A DNA stretch of 64,000 nucleotides from contig CAKOLK010000004.1 of assembly GCA_934096275.1 (NCBI GenBank), forward strand, positions 6,981-70,980, read 5' to 3'. Both the position numbers and the translations under genes were made by a program. The notes under the pieces are model-generated. The model saw nothing but the letters and a program-made list of their open reading frames with translations, made no database searches and had not been told where the DNA came from. Shown here in pieces: positions 34,863-44,060 of the stretch. This DNA is from an uncultured Bacilli bacterium (lineage in GTDB: Bacteria > Bacillota_I > Bacilli_A > RF39 > UBA660). Numbering within the stretch: position 1 is the stretch's first letter; every line of letters begins with the position of its first letter.

Positions 34863-34893
34863 GGTAAATCACCCTTTTTTAATAATCGCTAAT

Positions 34894-34922
34894 ATTATAC
34901 ACTATTTTCCTTGTTTTGTCAA
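34894..34922 (-). promoter_or_regulatory. Strong SigA promoter of the leader peptide and operon
   Basis: TTGACA (34917-34922), 17-nt spacer, TATAAT (34894-34899): a full consensus on the minus strand. Confidence 0.85.
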
Positions 34923-35145
34923 TTATACCGTCAATTATATACCAAACTATTTCATCTTATGAGCGTTAATTTTAAAATAATAAATACGAATGATTGAATA
35001 CACAATTTAAAAAATGTACTAACCGCTTACTTATTCGTTTATTTGCTTAAATGTTTATTATAAGAAAAAAGTCTTACTTTTCACGAGTAAAACTATGCTT
35101 ATTCAACTTTATCAACAAACTACAACTCATAAATAATAAAGCGAA
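34923..35145. other. Intergenic region, no gene seen
   Basis: AT-rich spacer. It holds a second TTGAC-type box just upstream of the operon promoter and a weak hairpin (TTACT/AGTAA with T run, about 35068-35092) that could terminate the 35146-35457 gene. No other structure stands out. Confidence 0.4.
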
Positions 35146-35457
35146 TTAATTGTTAATAAAATCTTGTCGTGTAACTTTAGATAATGATTTACTTGTTTCA
35201 TACTCTATATCGCATAAATCAATAATATTTTCAAAAAAATAATCAGACAAAGATATATATATTGGATTTTTTCTACTTAATTGAATAATAGTTTCAGTAT
35301 CAAGCTTTTCCAATAAATTATCAATACTAATTTCTTTATTGTCAATATCAAAGTTTTCAAATCCCATTCTATTAGCACTTATCTTAACATTAAAACCAAA
35401 CTTTATAATATTATCATTTCCAAACAAATTAATATTTCTTTTTATAACATATCTCAT
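35146..35457 (-). CDS. Hypothetical protein, 103 aa
   Basis: Small soluble protein starting MRYVIKRNINLFGNDNI with Shine-Dalgarno AGAGGT. Not recognised. It follows the XRE regulator by 21 nt and is probably co-transcribed with it. Confidence 0.6.
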   Translation of the reverse strand: MRYVIKRNINLFGNDNIIKFGFNVKISANRMGFENFDIDNKEISIDNLLEKLDTETIIQLSRKNPIYISLSDYFFENIIDLCDIEYETSKSLSKVTRQDFINN

Positions 35458-35478
35458 AATAAACCTCTATAATATTCA

Positions 35479-36036
35479 TTATTTCAAACGACCACAGTTT
35501 AAAAACTTTCTATCATCATAAACAAACTTCTTAGTATTAGTGTTACTAGGTAACTCATAAACCTTCATACACCAATCTTTAATATTAATCAAAAGCTTAA
35601 TATCATCTTTTACTGCCAAATAAAATGGTGACAAGTCACTAGCATCCTTTATTAAAAAGTAATCTCCTCCACTAAAAAGATTAAATATTTCTTCGAATAA
35701 GTTTAACTTTCTAGTAACAGATAAAACATATATATCCCATTCTTTAAAATATTCATCCAAAATAACTTTATATGACTTAATCTTATTACCATATTTATCT
35801 TTATCTAAATCTTTACAAATAGATAAAGCAGGTAAATTATTATCATTATCAAGTAAATAATCAACAGATAAACCAAATACTTTAGACAACTCTTGTAAAT
35901 TACTAATATCAGGCATTCCATCATCATTTTCCCATTTAGTTATAGCCTGTCTAGAAACATTCACAATATTAGCTAATGCTTCTTGAGACAACCCAAATCT
36001 TTTTCTTACTTCTTTTAGTTTTTGACCTAAAGTCAT
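35479..36036 (-). CDS. XRE-family transcriptional regulator
   Basis: 185 aa. An N-terminal helix-turn-helix (LGQKLKEVRKRFGLSQEALA, VSRQAITKWENDDGMPDI, FGLSVDYLLDND) with a C-terminal region of about 115 residues of unknown role that may sense a signal. Divergent from sigK with about 140 nt between. A role in sigK control is possible but not shown. Confidence 0.88.
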   Translation of the reverse strand: MTLGQKLKEVRKRFGLSQEALANIVNVSRQAITKWENDDGMPDISNLQELSKVFGLSVDYLLDNDNNLPALSICKDLDKDKYGNKIKSYKVILDEYFKEWDIYVLSVTRKLNLFEEIFNLFSGGDYFLIKDASDLSPFYLAVKDDIKLLINIKDWCMKVYELPSNTNTKKFVYDDRKFLNCGRLK

Positions 36037-36178
36037 AATATCACTTCCTTAACTCAATTATATATCTTAATAAAACTAATTACAAATACTATTATGCTAC
36101 TTATTGTAGCAAACACTTTTCTACATAATTCTACTAATTTTTTAATATTAGAATAATATTTATTAAGGAGTGATAATA

Positions 36179-36883
36179 TTGCTTATTAGTTTAATAGAAT
36201 TATTAAAAACATTTTTATTTTTTAGAACATCTTACTCAAATAATGTATTCGAAGAACCACTAAGTAAAGAAGAAGAGGAAAAATATATAGACTTACTACT
36301 AAAAAAAGACAAACATGCAAGAGATGTTTTAATAGAAAGAAATCTAAGATTAGTAGCACACATTGCTAAAAAATATGAAAACTCTAATGTAGATAATGAT
36401 GATCTAATTAGTATTGGTACAATTGGTCTAATAAAAGGAATTGACTCTTACTCATTAAAACATAATACTAAAATTACTACTTACTGTGCTAGATGTATAG
36501 AAAATGAAATATTAATGTATTTTAGAGCAAATAAAAAAAATAATCTAAATATTTCATTAGATGAACCAATTGGTTATGACAAAGAAGGAAATGATATTAC
36601 AATACTAGATGTATTAAAAACTCCAAAAATAGATCATATTGAAGAAATGCATATAAAAGACAATATAGAATTATTAAAAAAATATCTAAAACTACTTACT
36701 CCAAGAGAAAAAGAAATAATTATAAAAAGATATGGTCTAAATAATGAAGATGAACAAACTCAAAAACAAATTGCTAAATCATTAAACATTTCTAGAAGTT
36801 ACGTATCCAGAATAGAAAAAAGAGCAATTACTAAAATACTTAGACAATTTATTAAAAAAGATAATGATGAGCAAAAGAAGTAG
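36179..36883 (+). CDS. sigK: Sporulation sigma factor, SigK/SigE type
   Basis: About 234 aa from TTG 36179 (AAGGAG 8 nt upstream; GTG 36170 overlaps the Shine-Dalgarno). The start has a hydrophobic pro-sequence (LLISLIELLKTFLFF) as in pro-SigK. Then region 2 (RNLRLVAHIAKKYE, DLISIGTIGLIKGIDSY, YCARCIENEILMYFRANKK) and region 4 (LTPREKEIIIKRYGL, LNISRSYVSRIEKRA). The pro-sequence implies processing by a SpoIVFB-like protease. The gene is intact, not split by a skin element. It would drive late mother-cell genes such as the coat gene at 21118. Confidence 0.92.
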   Translation: MLISLIELLKTFLFFRTSYSNNVFEEPLSKEEEEKYIDLLLKKDKHARDVLIERNLRLVAHIAKKYENSNVDNDDLISIGTIGLIKGIDSYSLKHNTKITTYCARCIENEILMYFRANKKNNLNISLDEPIGYDKEGNDITILDVLKTPKIDHIEEMHIKDNIELLKKYLKLLTPREKEIIIKRYGLNNEDEQTQKQIAKSLNISRSYVSRIEKRAITKILRQFIKKDNDEQKK

Positions 36884-36929
36884 AGTCAATCAGATTACTA
36901 CTTCTTATTATATATAAAAAAGTTTTTGT

Positions 36930-36960
36930 ACTCAACTACAAAAACTTAGTATTTTTTGAC
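36930..36960 (+). terminator. sigK terminator
   Basis: AAGTTTTTGTA pairs with TACAAAAACTT around CTCAAC, followed by AGTATTTTTTG. Confidence 0.8.
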
Positions 36961-36972
36961 ACTTTTTGTATT

Positions 36973-37006
36973 GAAAAAGATCAACAGAACTAATCTATTG
37001 ATCTTT
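36973..37006 (-). terminator. Terminator of the 37005-37628 gene
   Basis: AAAGATCAA/TTGATCTTT hairpin, then TTTC on the minus strand, at the stop codon of the hypothetical gene. Confidence 0.65.
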
Positions 37007-37628
37007 ACTTATTAGCAAGTTTTACTATTTCTAATAACTTCAAATGCTTATCGTCTATAACACTAAGTGTCTCTTTTAATCTTTTATATACCTCTTCTTT
37101 ATTATTATTTATTTCGTTAAAATACTCATAGTAATAATAATTAAGTTTATCAAGCTTATTACTATTATATAAATAATCTATCTCTTTTAAAAGAATACCT
37201 CTTATTTTTCTCTCTTCCCTAGTTAAATTATTATTAATACTCTTCTTACCTATAATAGAATAATCTACTTTAGTAATACTTAGTTTACTTACAATATTTA
37301 ATACTTCATACTCTTCATCAAGTAACAACCTCGAATACTTATAACCATTATTATTTATCAAAACAGCAATTGCAATATCTTGATTAGATAACACTACAAC
37401 TGGATAATTCTCATTCTTACTATCATAATAAATAGTCTTATCCTTTATTTGATCAAGCAATAAATCATCAAATAAAATATCATTTTCTAATACATCTTTA
37501 ATCAAACTATCCTCTACTCTAATTAATGGTAATCTTTTAATATACTTTATATCATCATTATCTTCCCATTCAAAAAACTCTAATAATTCATCATTAAAAT
37601 TTAAAACTATATCATATATGTATACCAT
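37005..37628 (-). CDS. Hypothetical protein, 207 aa
   Basis: Soluble, acidic, Tyr- and Asn-rich, with no signal peptide. It has a helical C-terminal half (REERKIRGILLKEIDYLYNS). I do not recognise it. It is convergent with sigK and divergent from uppP. Confidence 0.65.
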   Translation of the reverse strand: MVYIYDIVLNFNDELLEFFEWEDNDDIKYIKRLPLIRVEDSLIKDVLENDILFDDLLLDQIKDKTIYYDSKNENYPVVVLSNQDIAIAVLINNNGYKYSRLLLDEEYEVLNIVSKLSITKVDYSIIGKKSINNNLTREERKIRGILLKEIDYLYNSNKLDKLNYYYYEYFNEINNNKEEVYKRLKETLSVIDDKHLKLLEIVKLANK

Positions 37629-37731
37629 TTTGCATCCCTCATGTATAGTATATACATTTTTATACTATTCTATTTATTTATTTTTAAAAATGTTATATAC
37701 TTAAATAGATATAATTATGGAGGTTTTAAAA

Positions 37732-38562
37732 ATGATATTTATTTATTACATTTTATTAGGAATAGTACAAGGAGTAGTTGAAGCTTTACCAATATCATCA
37801 TCAGGACACTTATTAGTATTCAATGATTTACTCACTAATTATCTAGGTTTTAAAAATGTTGCTCTATCTAATACAGAATTACTTGCTATTATAACTAACT
37901 TTGGTTCATTAATCGCAGTAGTAATTCTTTACTGGGATAAAATAATTAGTATTCTAAAAGACTTCTTTGGATATTTTAAAACTAAATCTAAAAAACAAGA
38001 AGCTAACTATAAATATGGTTGGTATATAATACTAGCAACAATTCCTGCTGGGATTATTGGTCTTATAATATCTAAATTAGGAATATTTGATGCAATCAGT
38101 AACAACATCAAAATAATAGGAATTACTCTTATTATTACTGGTATATTCTTATTTCTAATTAGAAAAGCAAATGGTAAAAAGACAGAAAAAGATATGACTT
38201 TAAAAGACGCTATGTCTGTTGGATTATTTCAAGTTCTAGGACTATTACCAGGTATATCTAGAAGTGGTTCCACTATTGTGGGAGGACTTTACAAAGGACT
38301 AGATAGGCAAACAGCATTTGATTTTTCTTTTATGCTTTATATTCCTATAAGTTGTGCCACTACTCTACTTGGTTTAAAAGATTTATTTGGAAGCAACCTT
38401 ACATCAAGTGAAATTATGTTTTTCATAATGAGTGCAGTAGTCGCAGGAATATTTACTTATTTCTCAGTTAAATGGTTTAGAGAAGTCATAAAAAAAGGAA
38501 AACTTATTTACTTTTCCATTTACTGTTTCATCGTAGGACTACTAATTATATTATTCTTATAA
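37732..38562 (+). CDS. uppP: Undecaprenyl-diphosphatase UppP/BacA
   Basis: About 276 aa from ATG 37732; the ATG at 37717 carries the Shine-Dalgarno GGAGG itself. A polytopic membrane enzyme that recycles the undecaprenyl carrier for peptidoglycan and polymers, and gives bacitracin tolerance. Its motifs are VEALPISSSGHLLVF and GLLPGISRSGST. A terminator (AAGAGCA/TGCTCTTTTTT) follows at 38562. Confidence 0.95.
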   Translation: MIFIYYILLGIVQGVVEALPISSSGHLLVFNDLLTNYLGFKNVALSNTELLAIITNFGSLIAVVILYWDKIISILKDFFGYFKTKSKKQEANYKYGWYIILATIPAGIIGLIISKLGIFDAISNNIKIIGITLIITGIFLFLIRKANGKKTEKDMTLKDAMSVGLFQVLGLLPGISRSGSTIVGGLYKGLDRQTAFDFSFMLYIPISCATTLLGLKDLFGSNLTSSEIMFFIMSAVVAGIFTYFSVKWFREVIKKGKLIYFSIYCFIVGLLIILFL

Positions 38563-38586
38563 GAGCATTTGCTCTTTTTTATTTTA
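38561..38586 (+). terminator. uppP terminator
   Basis: AAGAGCA TT TGCTCTT followed by TTTATTTT, starting at the uppP stop. Confidence 0.75.
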
Positions 38587-38624
38587 AAAAGAAAAAAGTA
38601 CCTAAGCGGTACTAAATAACATAA

Positions 38625-38701
38625 TGGCGCGCCCAGAAGGATTTGAACCCTCAACCTCTTGGTCCGTAGCCAAACGCTCTATCCAATTGAGCTATGGGCG
38701 C
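38625..38701 (-). tRNA. tRNA-Arg (anticodon ACG)
   Basis: On the minus strand: acceptor GCGCCCA pairs with TGGGCGC; D arm GCTC/GAGC; anticodon stem TTTGG/CCAAG with loop CTACGGA (anticodon ACG); T arm GAGGG-TTCAAAT-CCTTC; encoded CCA end. All arms are intact. No integrated element is seen at its 3' end. Confidence 0.95.
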
Positions 38702-38782
38702 CTTAACAATAAAAAGTATACCACAATTACATTAATTTTGCAATAGATAACCAAAAGAAAACTCATTATAAATGAGTTATAT

Positions 38783-39295
38783 CTATTTTACTAACTTTTT
38801 ACTTCTTTTCTTATCTTCCCAATAACAAGTAGGATCCATATAATCAGGATAATGTTCTTGTGCAAATCTTGCTATTTTTTTAGTATTTATATTTTCAATC
38901 ATAACTTTACCATACAATCTTTCAGCTTCAAGTGTTGAATAATATTCACTATATATTATTTCACTAGTTTTAGTATCCACTAAAGAAACCATATATTCTT
39001 CCCTAGTCTTATCCATTGTATAAGTTATTATTTGATATCTACATAACAATCTTACAGAACCAGTTTTACCTTCAAAACCAAATCTAGTATTTATAATTGC
39101 TCTAGTAGCAAAATTTTCATCCATAAGATACATACAACCATCTTTTTCATTTCTAAATTCGTGCCAACCCTCAGGTAATAGCGCATTACAAAAATTTTCA
39201 TTCTTATAATTTAAATCAAGTCTAAATCCTAATTTTTTAAAACTTTCAGCATTTGGAATAAATGCAAGTGGTAATTCTATCTTTTCTCTTTCCAT
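38783..39295 (-). CDS. Hypothetical protein, 170 aa
   Basis: Soluble protein with motifs LLPEGWHEFRNEKDGCMYLM and YPDYMDPTCYWEDKKR. I do not know the family. It lies 9 nt downstream of yqeH in the same direction, so it is probably in the yqeG-yqeH operon. Confidence 0.65.
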   Translation of the reverse strand: MEREKIELPLAFIPNAESFKKLGFRLDLNYKNENFCNALLPEGWHEFRNEKDGCMYLMDENFATRAIINTRFGFEGKTGSVRLLCRYQIITYTMDKTREEYMVSLVDTKTSEIIYSEYYSTLEAERLYGKVMIENINTKKIARFAQEHYPDYMDPTCYWEDKKRSKKLVK

Positions 39296-39304
39296 AACGT
39301 CCCC

Positions 39305-40306
39305 CTAAATTAATGATTTTCTAACAAATACATCAACATCCTTATCAATATAGACTGCCACTTGTCCTTCAAGTATTGTCTTAATAAAACCAAGTCCATT
39401 GATTACTATATCTTCATGATATCTTAAAGATAAATCCTTTCTTGATAAGTTCTTTAAGTAATCATGTCTTTTACCATTTATTCTCTTAATCTTTAAATCA
39501 TTAGACATAAACACTGTAAAACTATTCTTTTCACCTTCAAGATAATCTACTCTAATTATATCATCAATTATTAAAGCTTGTCCACTTTTAATTTGATAAG
39601 TCTTAGGTTTTATCTCTTTTTTAGGAGATATCCTCTTAATCCTATCCTTAGTAACTTTATTTAAAACATTACCATAATCTACTAAACCAGGAGTATCAAT
39701 CAAATAAAAATCTTTTATCTTCATCTTTATAGTATTAAGAGTAGTCGAAGGCATCGGAGAAATTGTAATATCTGACTTTTCTATAGAATAATTATTAATT
39801 ATTGCATTTATTAAGGTACTTTTCCCTGCATTAGTATTACCCACTACATACACACTCTGATTAGTACGATACTCTTTAATTAGTTTCATCAACTTATCTA
39901 AATTATAATTTTTTGATGCTGATATTACTATAAACTTAGTAAATGATTTATACATGTTATTAAAGTAATCAATTATTTTTTCATCTTTTACTGATAAAGG
40001 AAGTGCATCTTTTTTATTTAATAAAACTATTATGTTGTTATTAGGTAAATACTCCCTTATTTTCTCTAAATCAGAAGGCACTGATAAAAGATCCACAACA
40101 TAAAGTATTAAGCTACGAGTAGTGCCAATCTTCTTTAATATATCAATATATTCTTCATTGCTTTTAAGGACTACTTCATACTCTCCATAATTCTTCATCT
40201 TAAAACAACGTCTACAATAATTATTGCTTATATCATTAACATAGCCTTCAATTAACTCATTATTATCTTGAAGTATTGCACCACACCCTAAACATTTCTT
40301 AGTCAT
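39305..40306 (-). CDS. yqeH: Ribosome-assembly GTPase YqeH
   Basis: 333 aa. Circularly permuted GTPase needed for 30S assembly. An N-terminal zinc finger (CLGCGAIL, NNYCRRCF) is followed by G4 LLNKKDALP, then G1 GNTNAGKSTLIN and G3 DTPGLVDYG, then the C-terminal RNA-binding half. It overlaps yqeG by 8 nt, as in Bacillus, where yqeG-yqeH are adjacent. Confidence 0.94.
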   Translation of the reverse strand: MTKKCLGCGAILQDNNELIEGYVNDISNNYCRRCFKMKNYGEYEVVLKSNEEYIDILKKIGTTRSLILYVVDLLSVPSDLEKIREYLPNNNIIVLLNKKDALPLSVKDEKIIDYFNNMYKSFTKFIVISASKNYNLDKLMKLIKEYRTNQSVYVVGNTNAGKSTLINAIINNYSIEKSDITISPMPSTTLNTIKMKIKDFYLIDTPGLVDYGNVLNKVTKDRIKRISPKKEIKPKTYQIKSGQALIIDDIIRVDYLEGEKNSFTVFMSNDLKIKRINGKRHDYLKNLSRKDLSLRYHEDIVINGLGFIKTILEGQVAVYIDKDVDVFVRKSLI

Positions 40307-40808
40307 AATAACTACCTCTTCTTATATTATATTTTTTATTTAATCTTTTAAATATAAAATACTCAATTAAACGATTAAACTTTGTAAAAATTAACTCACT
40401 CTGGTGTAGAGGATCTACTAAACAGCAATAGTAACCCATTTTTTTAGCACCACCTACATCAGTTAGTAATTGATCTCCAATCATGCATATGTCTTTAGAA
40501 TTATAAGATAGTTTTGCTTTTTTATAACCATGTTTAAATGGTTTTCTAGCATCCATTATATATGAAACCTCTAATTCTTTAGAAACATGTTCTATTTTTT
40601 TCTTATTCCATGTATTGGAAATAATAATTATTTTAAAATTGTTTTTTAATTTATTAAATAGTTTTTTAATTTTATCATCAATAGTATTTTTTTTCTTTTC
40701 AATTATAGTATTATCTAAATCAAATATTAATACTTTAATACCTATTTTTTTTAATTTATCATAATCAATACTAAATATATCTTTTTGATACATGTCTGCT
40801 TTATACAT
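40299..40808 (-). CDS. yqeG: HAD phosphatase YqeG
   Basis: About 169 aa from ATG 40808, which follows GGAGGTTCAT; the upstream ATG is not used. HAD motifs are KVLIFDLDNTIIEKKK, IIISNTWNKKK and DICMIGDQLLTDVGGAKKMGY. This is the YqeG/YjjG-like IIIA subfamily. Paired with yqeH as in other Bacillota; the substrate is not settled. Confidence 0.93.
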   Translation of the reverse strand: MYKADMYQKDIFSIDYDKLKKIGIKVLIFDLDNTIIEKKKNTIDDKIKKLFNKLKNNFKIIIISNTWNKKKIEHVSKELEVSYIMDARKPFKHGYKKAKLSYNSKDICMIGDQLLTDVGGAKKMGYYCCLVDPLHQSELIFTKFNRLIEYFIFKRLNKKYNIRRGSYYD

Positions 40809-40841
40809 ATGAACCTCCATATATATAATAACATAAATAAA

Positions 40842-40872
40842 AACAATATGGAAGATGTATTCCATATTGTCT
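40842..40872 (-). terminator. Terminator of surface gene B
   Basis: ACAATATGGAA pairs with TTCCATATTGT around TACATC, then TTTTATTT on the minus strand. Confidence 0.85.
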
Positions 40873-40877
40873 TTTGA

Positions 40878-42851
40878 TTAGTTTAGATTAGAAATAACTG
40901 CGCGGGCGGAGCTGTCAGCGCGAGCGCTACCGTAGTAGCTGCTGAAATAGAAAGCACCGGCGACAGCACCAAGACTGTAGTACCTGCCGCGCAGAACCCA
41001 AGGGCTAGAAGAGTTCACGAAGAGGGCGTAATCTCCATACCAGTTTCCTGTTGTTCCTGTAGGTGCCATTTCTTTTGTTGCATCTCCTAATTTTCCTCTT
41101 GTGTATTCTACATTACTTGTTCCATAACTATATTTATCATAATATCTCTTACTTGGGAATGCATATGTTCCTGTAAATGATGTTTTATCATTTCCTAAGT
41201 ATCCTGTAAATGCTGAGTTCCAGTTATTTCTTGTCGAATAACCACTCATTTGTTGTCCATTACTCCATACCATATTACCCATCATATATTCATATGCTCC
41301 ACCACTCATGTCATATACTCCATATACGTTTCCTGTTGTTGATGCACTTTGTCCCAATGTTGTTGTATAAGAATTACATGTTGCACCATTGCTTGTTGAG
41401 CCTGCACTTTGTGGTCCACATCCTGTTGTATATGTATTTGCACTATTTATTGCCACTTCTTTATTTACTCCATATTTACTATGTGATAAATATGTTACTG
41501 CTCCCCATTCCATATTCTTCATCATATGAGTTTCATCAGTTGTTGCAAAACCATATTGGTTGCCTGTTGCACTCATCTTTTGTATTCCATTAAAGAATGT
41601 TCCTACTTGTGCTCCTCTCCATGATGTTGCATTTGGTAATACTCTCGGTCTTATTGTTTGTAGGTTGCATCCTGAACCTACTGCTACATTATCTAATGCA
41701 GTACATGCAGTATCACTAGATACTTCAAACTTTCCTACCCATATTCCTGTTAGTTCTTCATCATCCGTTCTTATGCTGTCATCATTTTTATCCCACCAGA
41801 ATGCTGGATGGGTATATGTTGATGTTCCTGCAACTAATCCATTATTTGTTGTATCTGTACATGTTTCACTTGTACTTGATGTTCCAGTAACATTATCAGT
41901 ACATTTTATTGTACCAGTACTTGCTGTACCCTTTTCAAACTTAATATTTATTTCTTGTGGTGTATTTGTATTTAAATATGTATAAGTATATCTTGGTACC
42001 CATACCCACATTGTATTTATATCATCCATTGGTATTGTTGTCCCTGCATCTGCTTTTAAATAAGTTTGCCTATTAGTTTCACTCACTGTTACAGCATTAG
42101 CCCACATCTTATTATCATAATCATACCATTTATTAGCCTCTTTAGCATTATTACTATCTGCTTTCTTCCAACTATCACTAGTACTATCATAATAAACTGG
42201 TATCATATTTGATGTAAGTTCTGGTGCATTTGCTCCACTTGTATCTAATTTTGGTTTTTCATTAGTAATATTACCACTATTGACATTTACTCTAAACTTA
42301 TAAGAGTATTTCTTTTCACTAAGCTTATTAGTATCAACCTTAGAATCAATCCATGCTCTAAGTCTATAACTAGTTATTACTTCAGCCTTATTATTTGAAA
42401 AAACCTCATCTTGTGAACTAAGTATATAATTACTTATTTGATCAATTGTTGTTGGTTCTACCACAACAGTTTCATTACCATTTTCTATCTTAGTAAGATA
42501 TACCTTAATCTCACTATCACTTAAAGGATTGTCTACTGTTATTGGTTCTAGCACTACTTTATAATTAATCTTCCTTTCTGTATCATCATTTGCTCTAGTC
42601 TTAATATAAGACAACACTTGAAAATCAAAATAATTAGTAAGTACTTTCCCTTCTTCATCTTTAATAGGAAGTGCATTATCCATTCCTATTTCATTTGATT
42701 CTGTATAACTCATCTTAACTTGTCCAGATGATATACTATTATTACCTGTTAACAACTCACTATTCCATAATGCATAAGTCCCAAAAGACACTATTGCAAT
42801 AGCAAATAAAGATAACGATATCATCATTAACTTTTTCTTTTTGTTATCCAT
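40878..42851 (-). CDS. TasA-like/FGE-like surface protein with C-terminal DGR-type variable region (copy B)
   Basis: 657 aa, exactly the length of the 4133-6106 paralogue and near-identical to it for most of its length. It has the same SipW-type signal, TasA-like segment and FGE/C-type-lectin-like end. The differences pile up in the last 50 residues, where the ends are WVLRGRYYSLGAVAG here and WVLRGGDYYSGASAG in copy A. The core domain outside the variable region has only scattered conservative changes. Like copy A it is monocistronic, with a conserved promoter and its own terminator. The paralogue pair lies 37 kb apart. Confidence 0.85.
   Translation of the reverse strand: MDNKKKKLMMISLSLFAIAIVSFGTYALWNSELLTGNNSISSGQVKMSYTESNEIGMDNALPIKDEEGKVLTNYFDFQVLSYIKTRANDDTERKINYKVVLEPITVDNPLSDSEIKVYLTKIENGNETVVVEPTTIDQISNYILSSQDEVFSNNKAEVITSYRLRAWIDSKVDTNKLSEKKYSYKFRVNVNSGNITNEKPKLDTSGANAPELTSNMIPVYYDSTSDSWKKADSNNAKEANKWYDYDNKMWANAVTVSETNRQTYLKADAGTTIPMDDINTMWVWVPRYTYTYLNTNTPQEINIKFEKGTASTGTIKCTDNVTGTSSTSETCTDTTNNGLVAGTSTYTHPAFWWDKNDDSIRTDDEELTGIWVGKFEVSSDTACTALDNVAVGSGCNLQTIRPRVLPNATSWRGAQVGTFFNGIQKMSATGNQYGFATTDETHMMKNMEWGAVTYLSHSKYGVNKEVAINSANTYTTGCGPQSAGSTSNGATCNSYTTTLGQSASTTGNVYGVYDMSGGAYEYMMGNMVWSNGQQMSGYSTRNNWNSAFTGYLGNDKTSFTGTYAFPSKRYYDKYSYGTSNVEYTRGKLGDATKEMAPTGTTGNWYGDYALFVNSSSPWVLRGRYYSLGAVAGAFYFSSYYGSARADSSARAVISNLN
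40899..41045 (-). other. Putative DGR variable region (VR), copy B
   Basis: 147 nt, same length and same end motifs as 4154-4300 (AACTGGTAT at the 5' side, TCCGCCCGCGCAGT at the 3' side). It is GC-rich against an AT-rich gene. See copy A for the codon-by-codon pattern. Confidence 0.8.
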
Positions 42852-42924
42852 TATAACACTCCTTTACTATAACAATAATACAACATTTTTACGCAATTTG
42901 CAATTAGATTTTTCTAATATAAAA

Positions 42925-42950
42925 TAAAAAAAGTACTTTTTCAAGTACTA
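42925..42950 (-). terminator. Terminator, copy 2 of the repeated intergenic hairpin
   Basis: The same AGTACTT/AAGTACT hairpin plus T run as at 780-804 and 63020-63044. It terminates the broken gene upstream and directly precedes surface gene B. Confidence 0.75.
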
Positions 42951-42951
42951 T

Positions 42952-43950
42952 TTATTTCGTTTTTGGTTTACTTAACATATCAAACATATCTTGTTGATAT
43001 CCATCATCAATAAGTATCTCTTCTTTCTTATTGAATAATTTATATTTCTTATCATCTTTATTCTTATAAACTCTTGCTAATCTTAATAAATCTATATAAG
43101 GATCAATTTCATATTTACTTTCAAAATCTTCTTTTAATATGCGAGTAATATTAGAAATTTTATTTAAATATAAGACAAAATCATCTTTTGAATACTTATC
43201 CTTATATTTGCCTGCATAATAAAGTGCCACTAATCTATAAAGTAAATGTTTCTTATCCATAACTTTATTAATAGAGTCTATTCCTTTAATATTATTTGCT
43301 TTAAATCTTTGTAATATTTCTTCTTGTTTCATTTGATAAAATGCATTATTTATACAACCAATGGTAGAACCATATCCTTTTTTATTACTATAATACTTGG
43401 GTAAATAATTGTTAAGTATGTTAGATAGTTCATTTATTTTAAACTTAATAAAATCTTCATTATAAGAATCAAATAGTTCTAATTTTTCTTTTAATATTTT
43501 AAGTAAATATTAATTGCTATTTAATTGTTCAACATGAGTAAAAGGTTTTACTTTATATTCATCTTTATAGGCTTTTTTATAATGCTCTCCTTGTAATAAA
43601 GCATATCTTTTAATACCAACTTTATCTTCATAAAAATCAAGTGATCCTTGATCGTTTATATACTCTTCAAGGTGTAGTAAAAATGTATAATAATACTCTA
43701 ATACAGAAGAAGGCATATATTTATATAAAGAATACTTAGTTGATTTATCAAATATATTATGTAAATCTTTAGAATAGTATCCTAAAAAACCAAAATTAAA
43801 ATTGCTTTTTATTTCATTAAACATTTTATTGTTTTTAATGGTGCAATCATCAATAGTTATATACTCATTCTTATAACCAAGTCTATCCATCTTATTCATA
43901 ATATCATTTTCTTTAGTCTTTAACTTACTTATTATTTCATTTTGAGTCAT
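42952..43950 (-). pseudogene. Gene broken by one in-frame TAA (hypothetical, about 330 codons)
   Basis: ATG 43950 (after GAAGGTGA) opens a frame that stops at TAA 43510-43512. The same frame stays open beyond the stop, from 43509 to 42952, with protein-like content (KLELFDSYNEDFIKFKINEL, GYGSTIGCINNAFYQ) and no ATG, GTG or TTG until 43332. So the two listed pieces, 146 aa and 126 aa, are one ancestral gene with a single nonsense codon. The product is not recognised; it is helical and charged. Recent inactivation is the simplest reading; readthrough or a sequencing error are alternatives. Confidence 0.75.
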
Positions 43951-44030
43951 AGTATCACCTTCATATAAATATGATAACATAAAAAGACAATAAAGTATAA
44001 CTAAAATGTTGTTATTTATAAAGAGTTTCT

Positions 44031-44060
44031 ATATAAATGTCCATATAAATGTCTATATAA
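44031..44060. repeat. Short tandem direct repeats near bacteriocin terminator
   Basis: Three imperfect 12-nt units of TATATAAATGTC lie in a row between the bacteriocin operon terminator and the 43950 gene. Possibly a slipped-strand duplication; no function is evident. Confidence 0.5.

Noticed and set aside
38625..38701. tRNA-Arg as an integration site of a mobile island.
   Set aside because: No integrase and no repeated tRNA 3' end within the window.
42952..43332. 126-aa helical, charged ORF next to surface gene B considered as a DGR accessory protein (Avd).
   Set aside because: It is the tail of a longer broken gene in the same frame as 43950-43513, not a free-standing Avd-size protein, and it lacks a convincing four-helix basic pattern.
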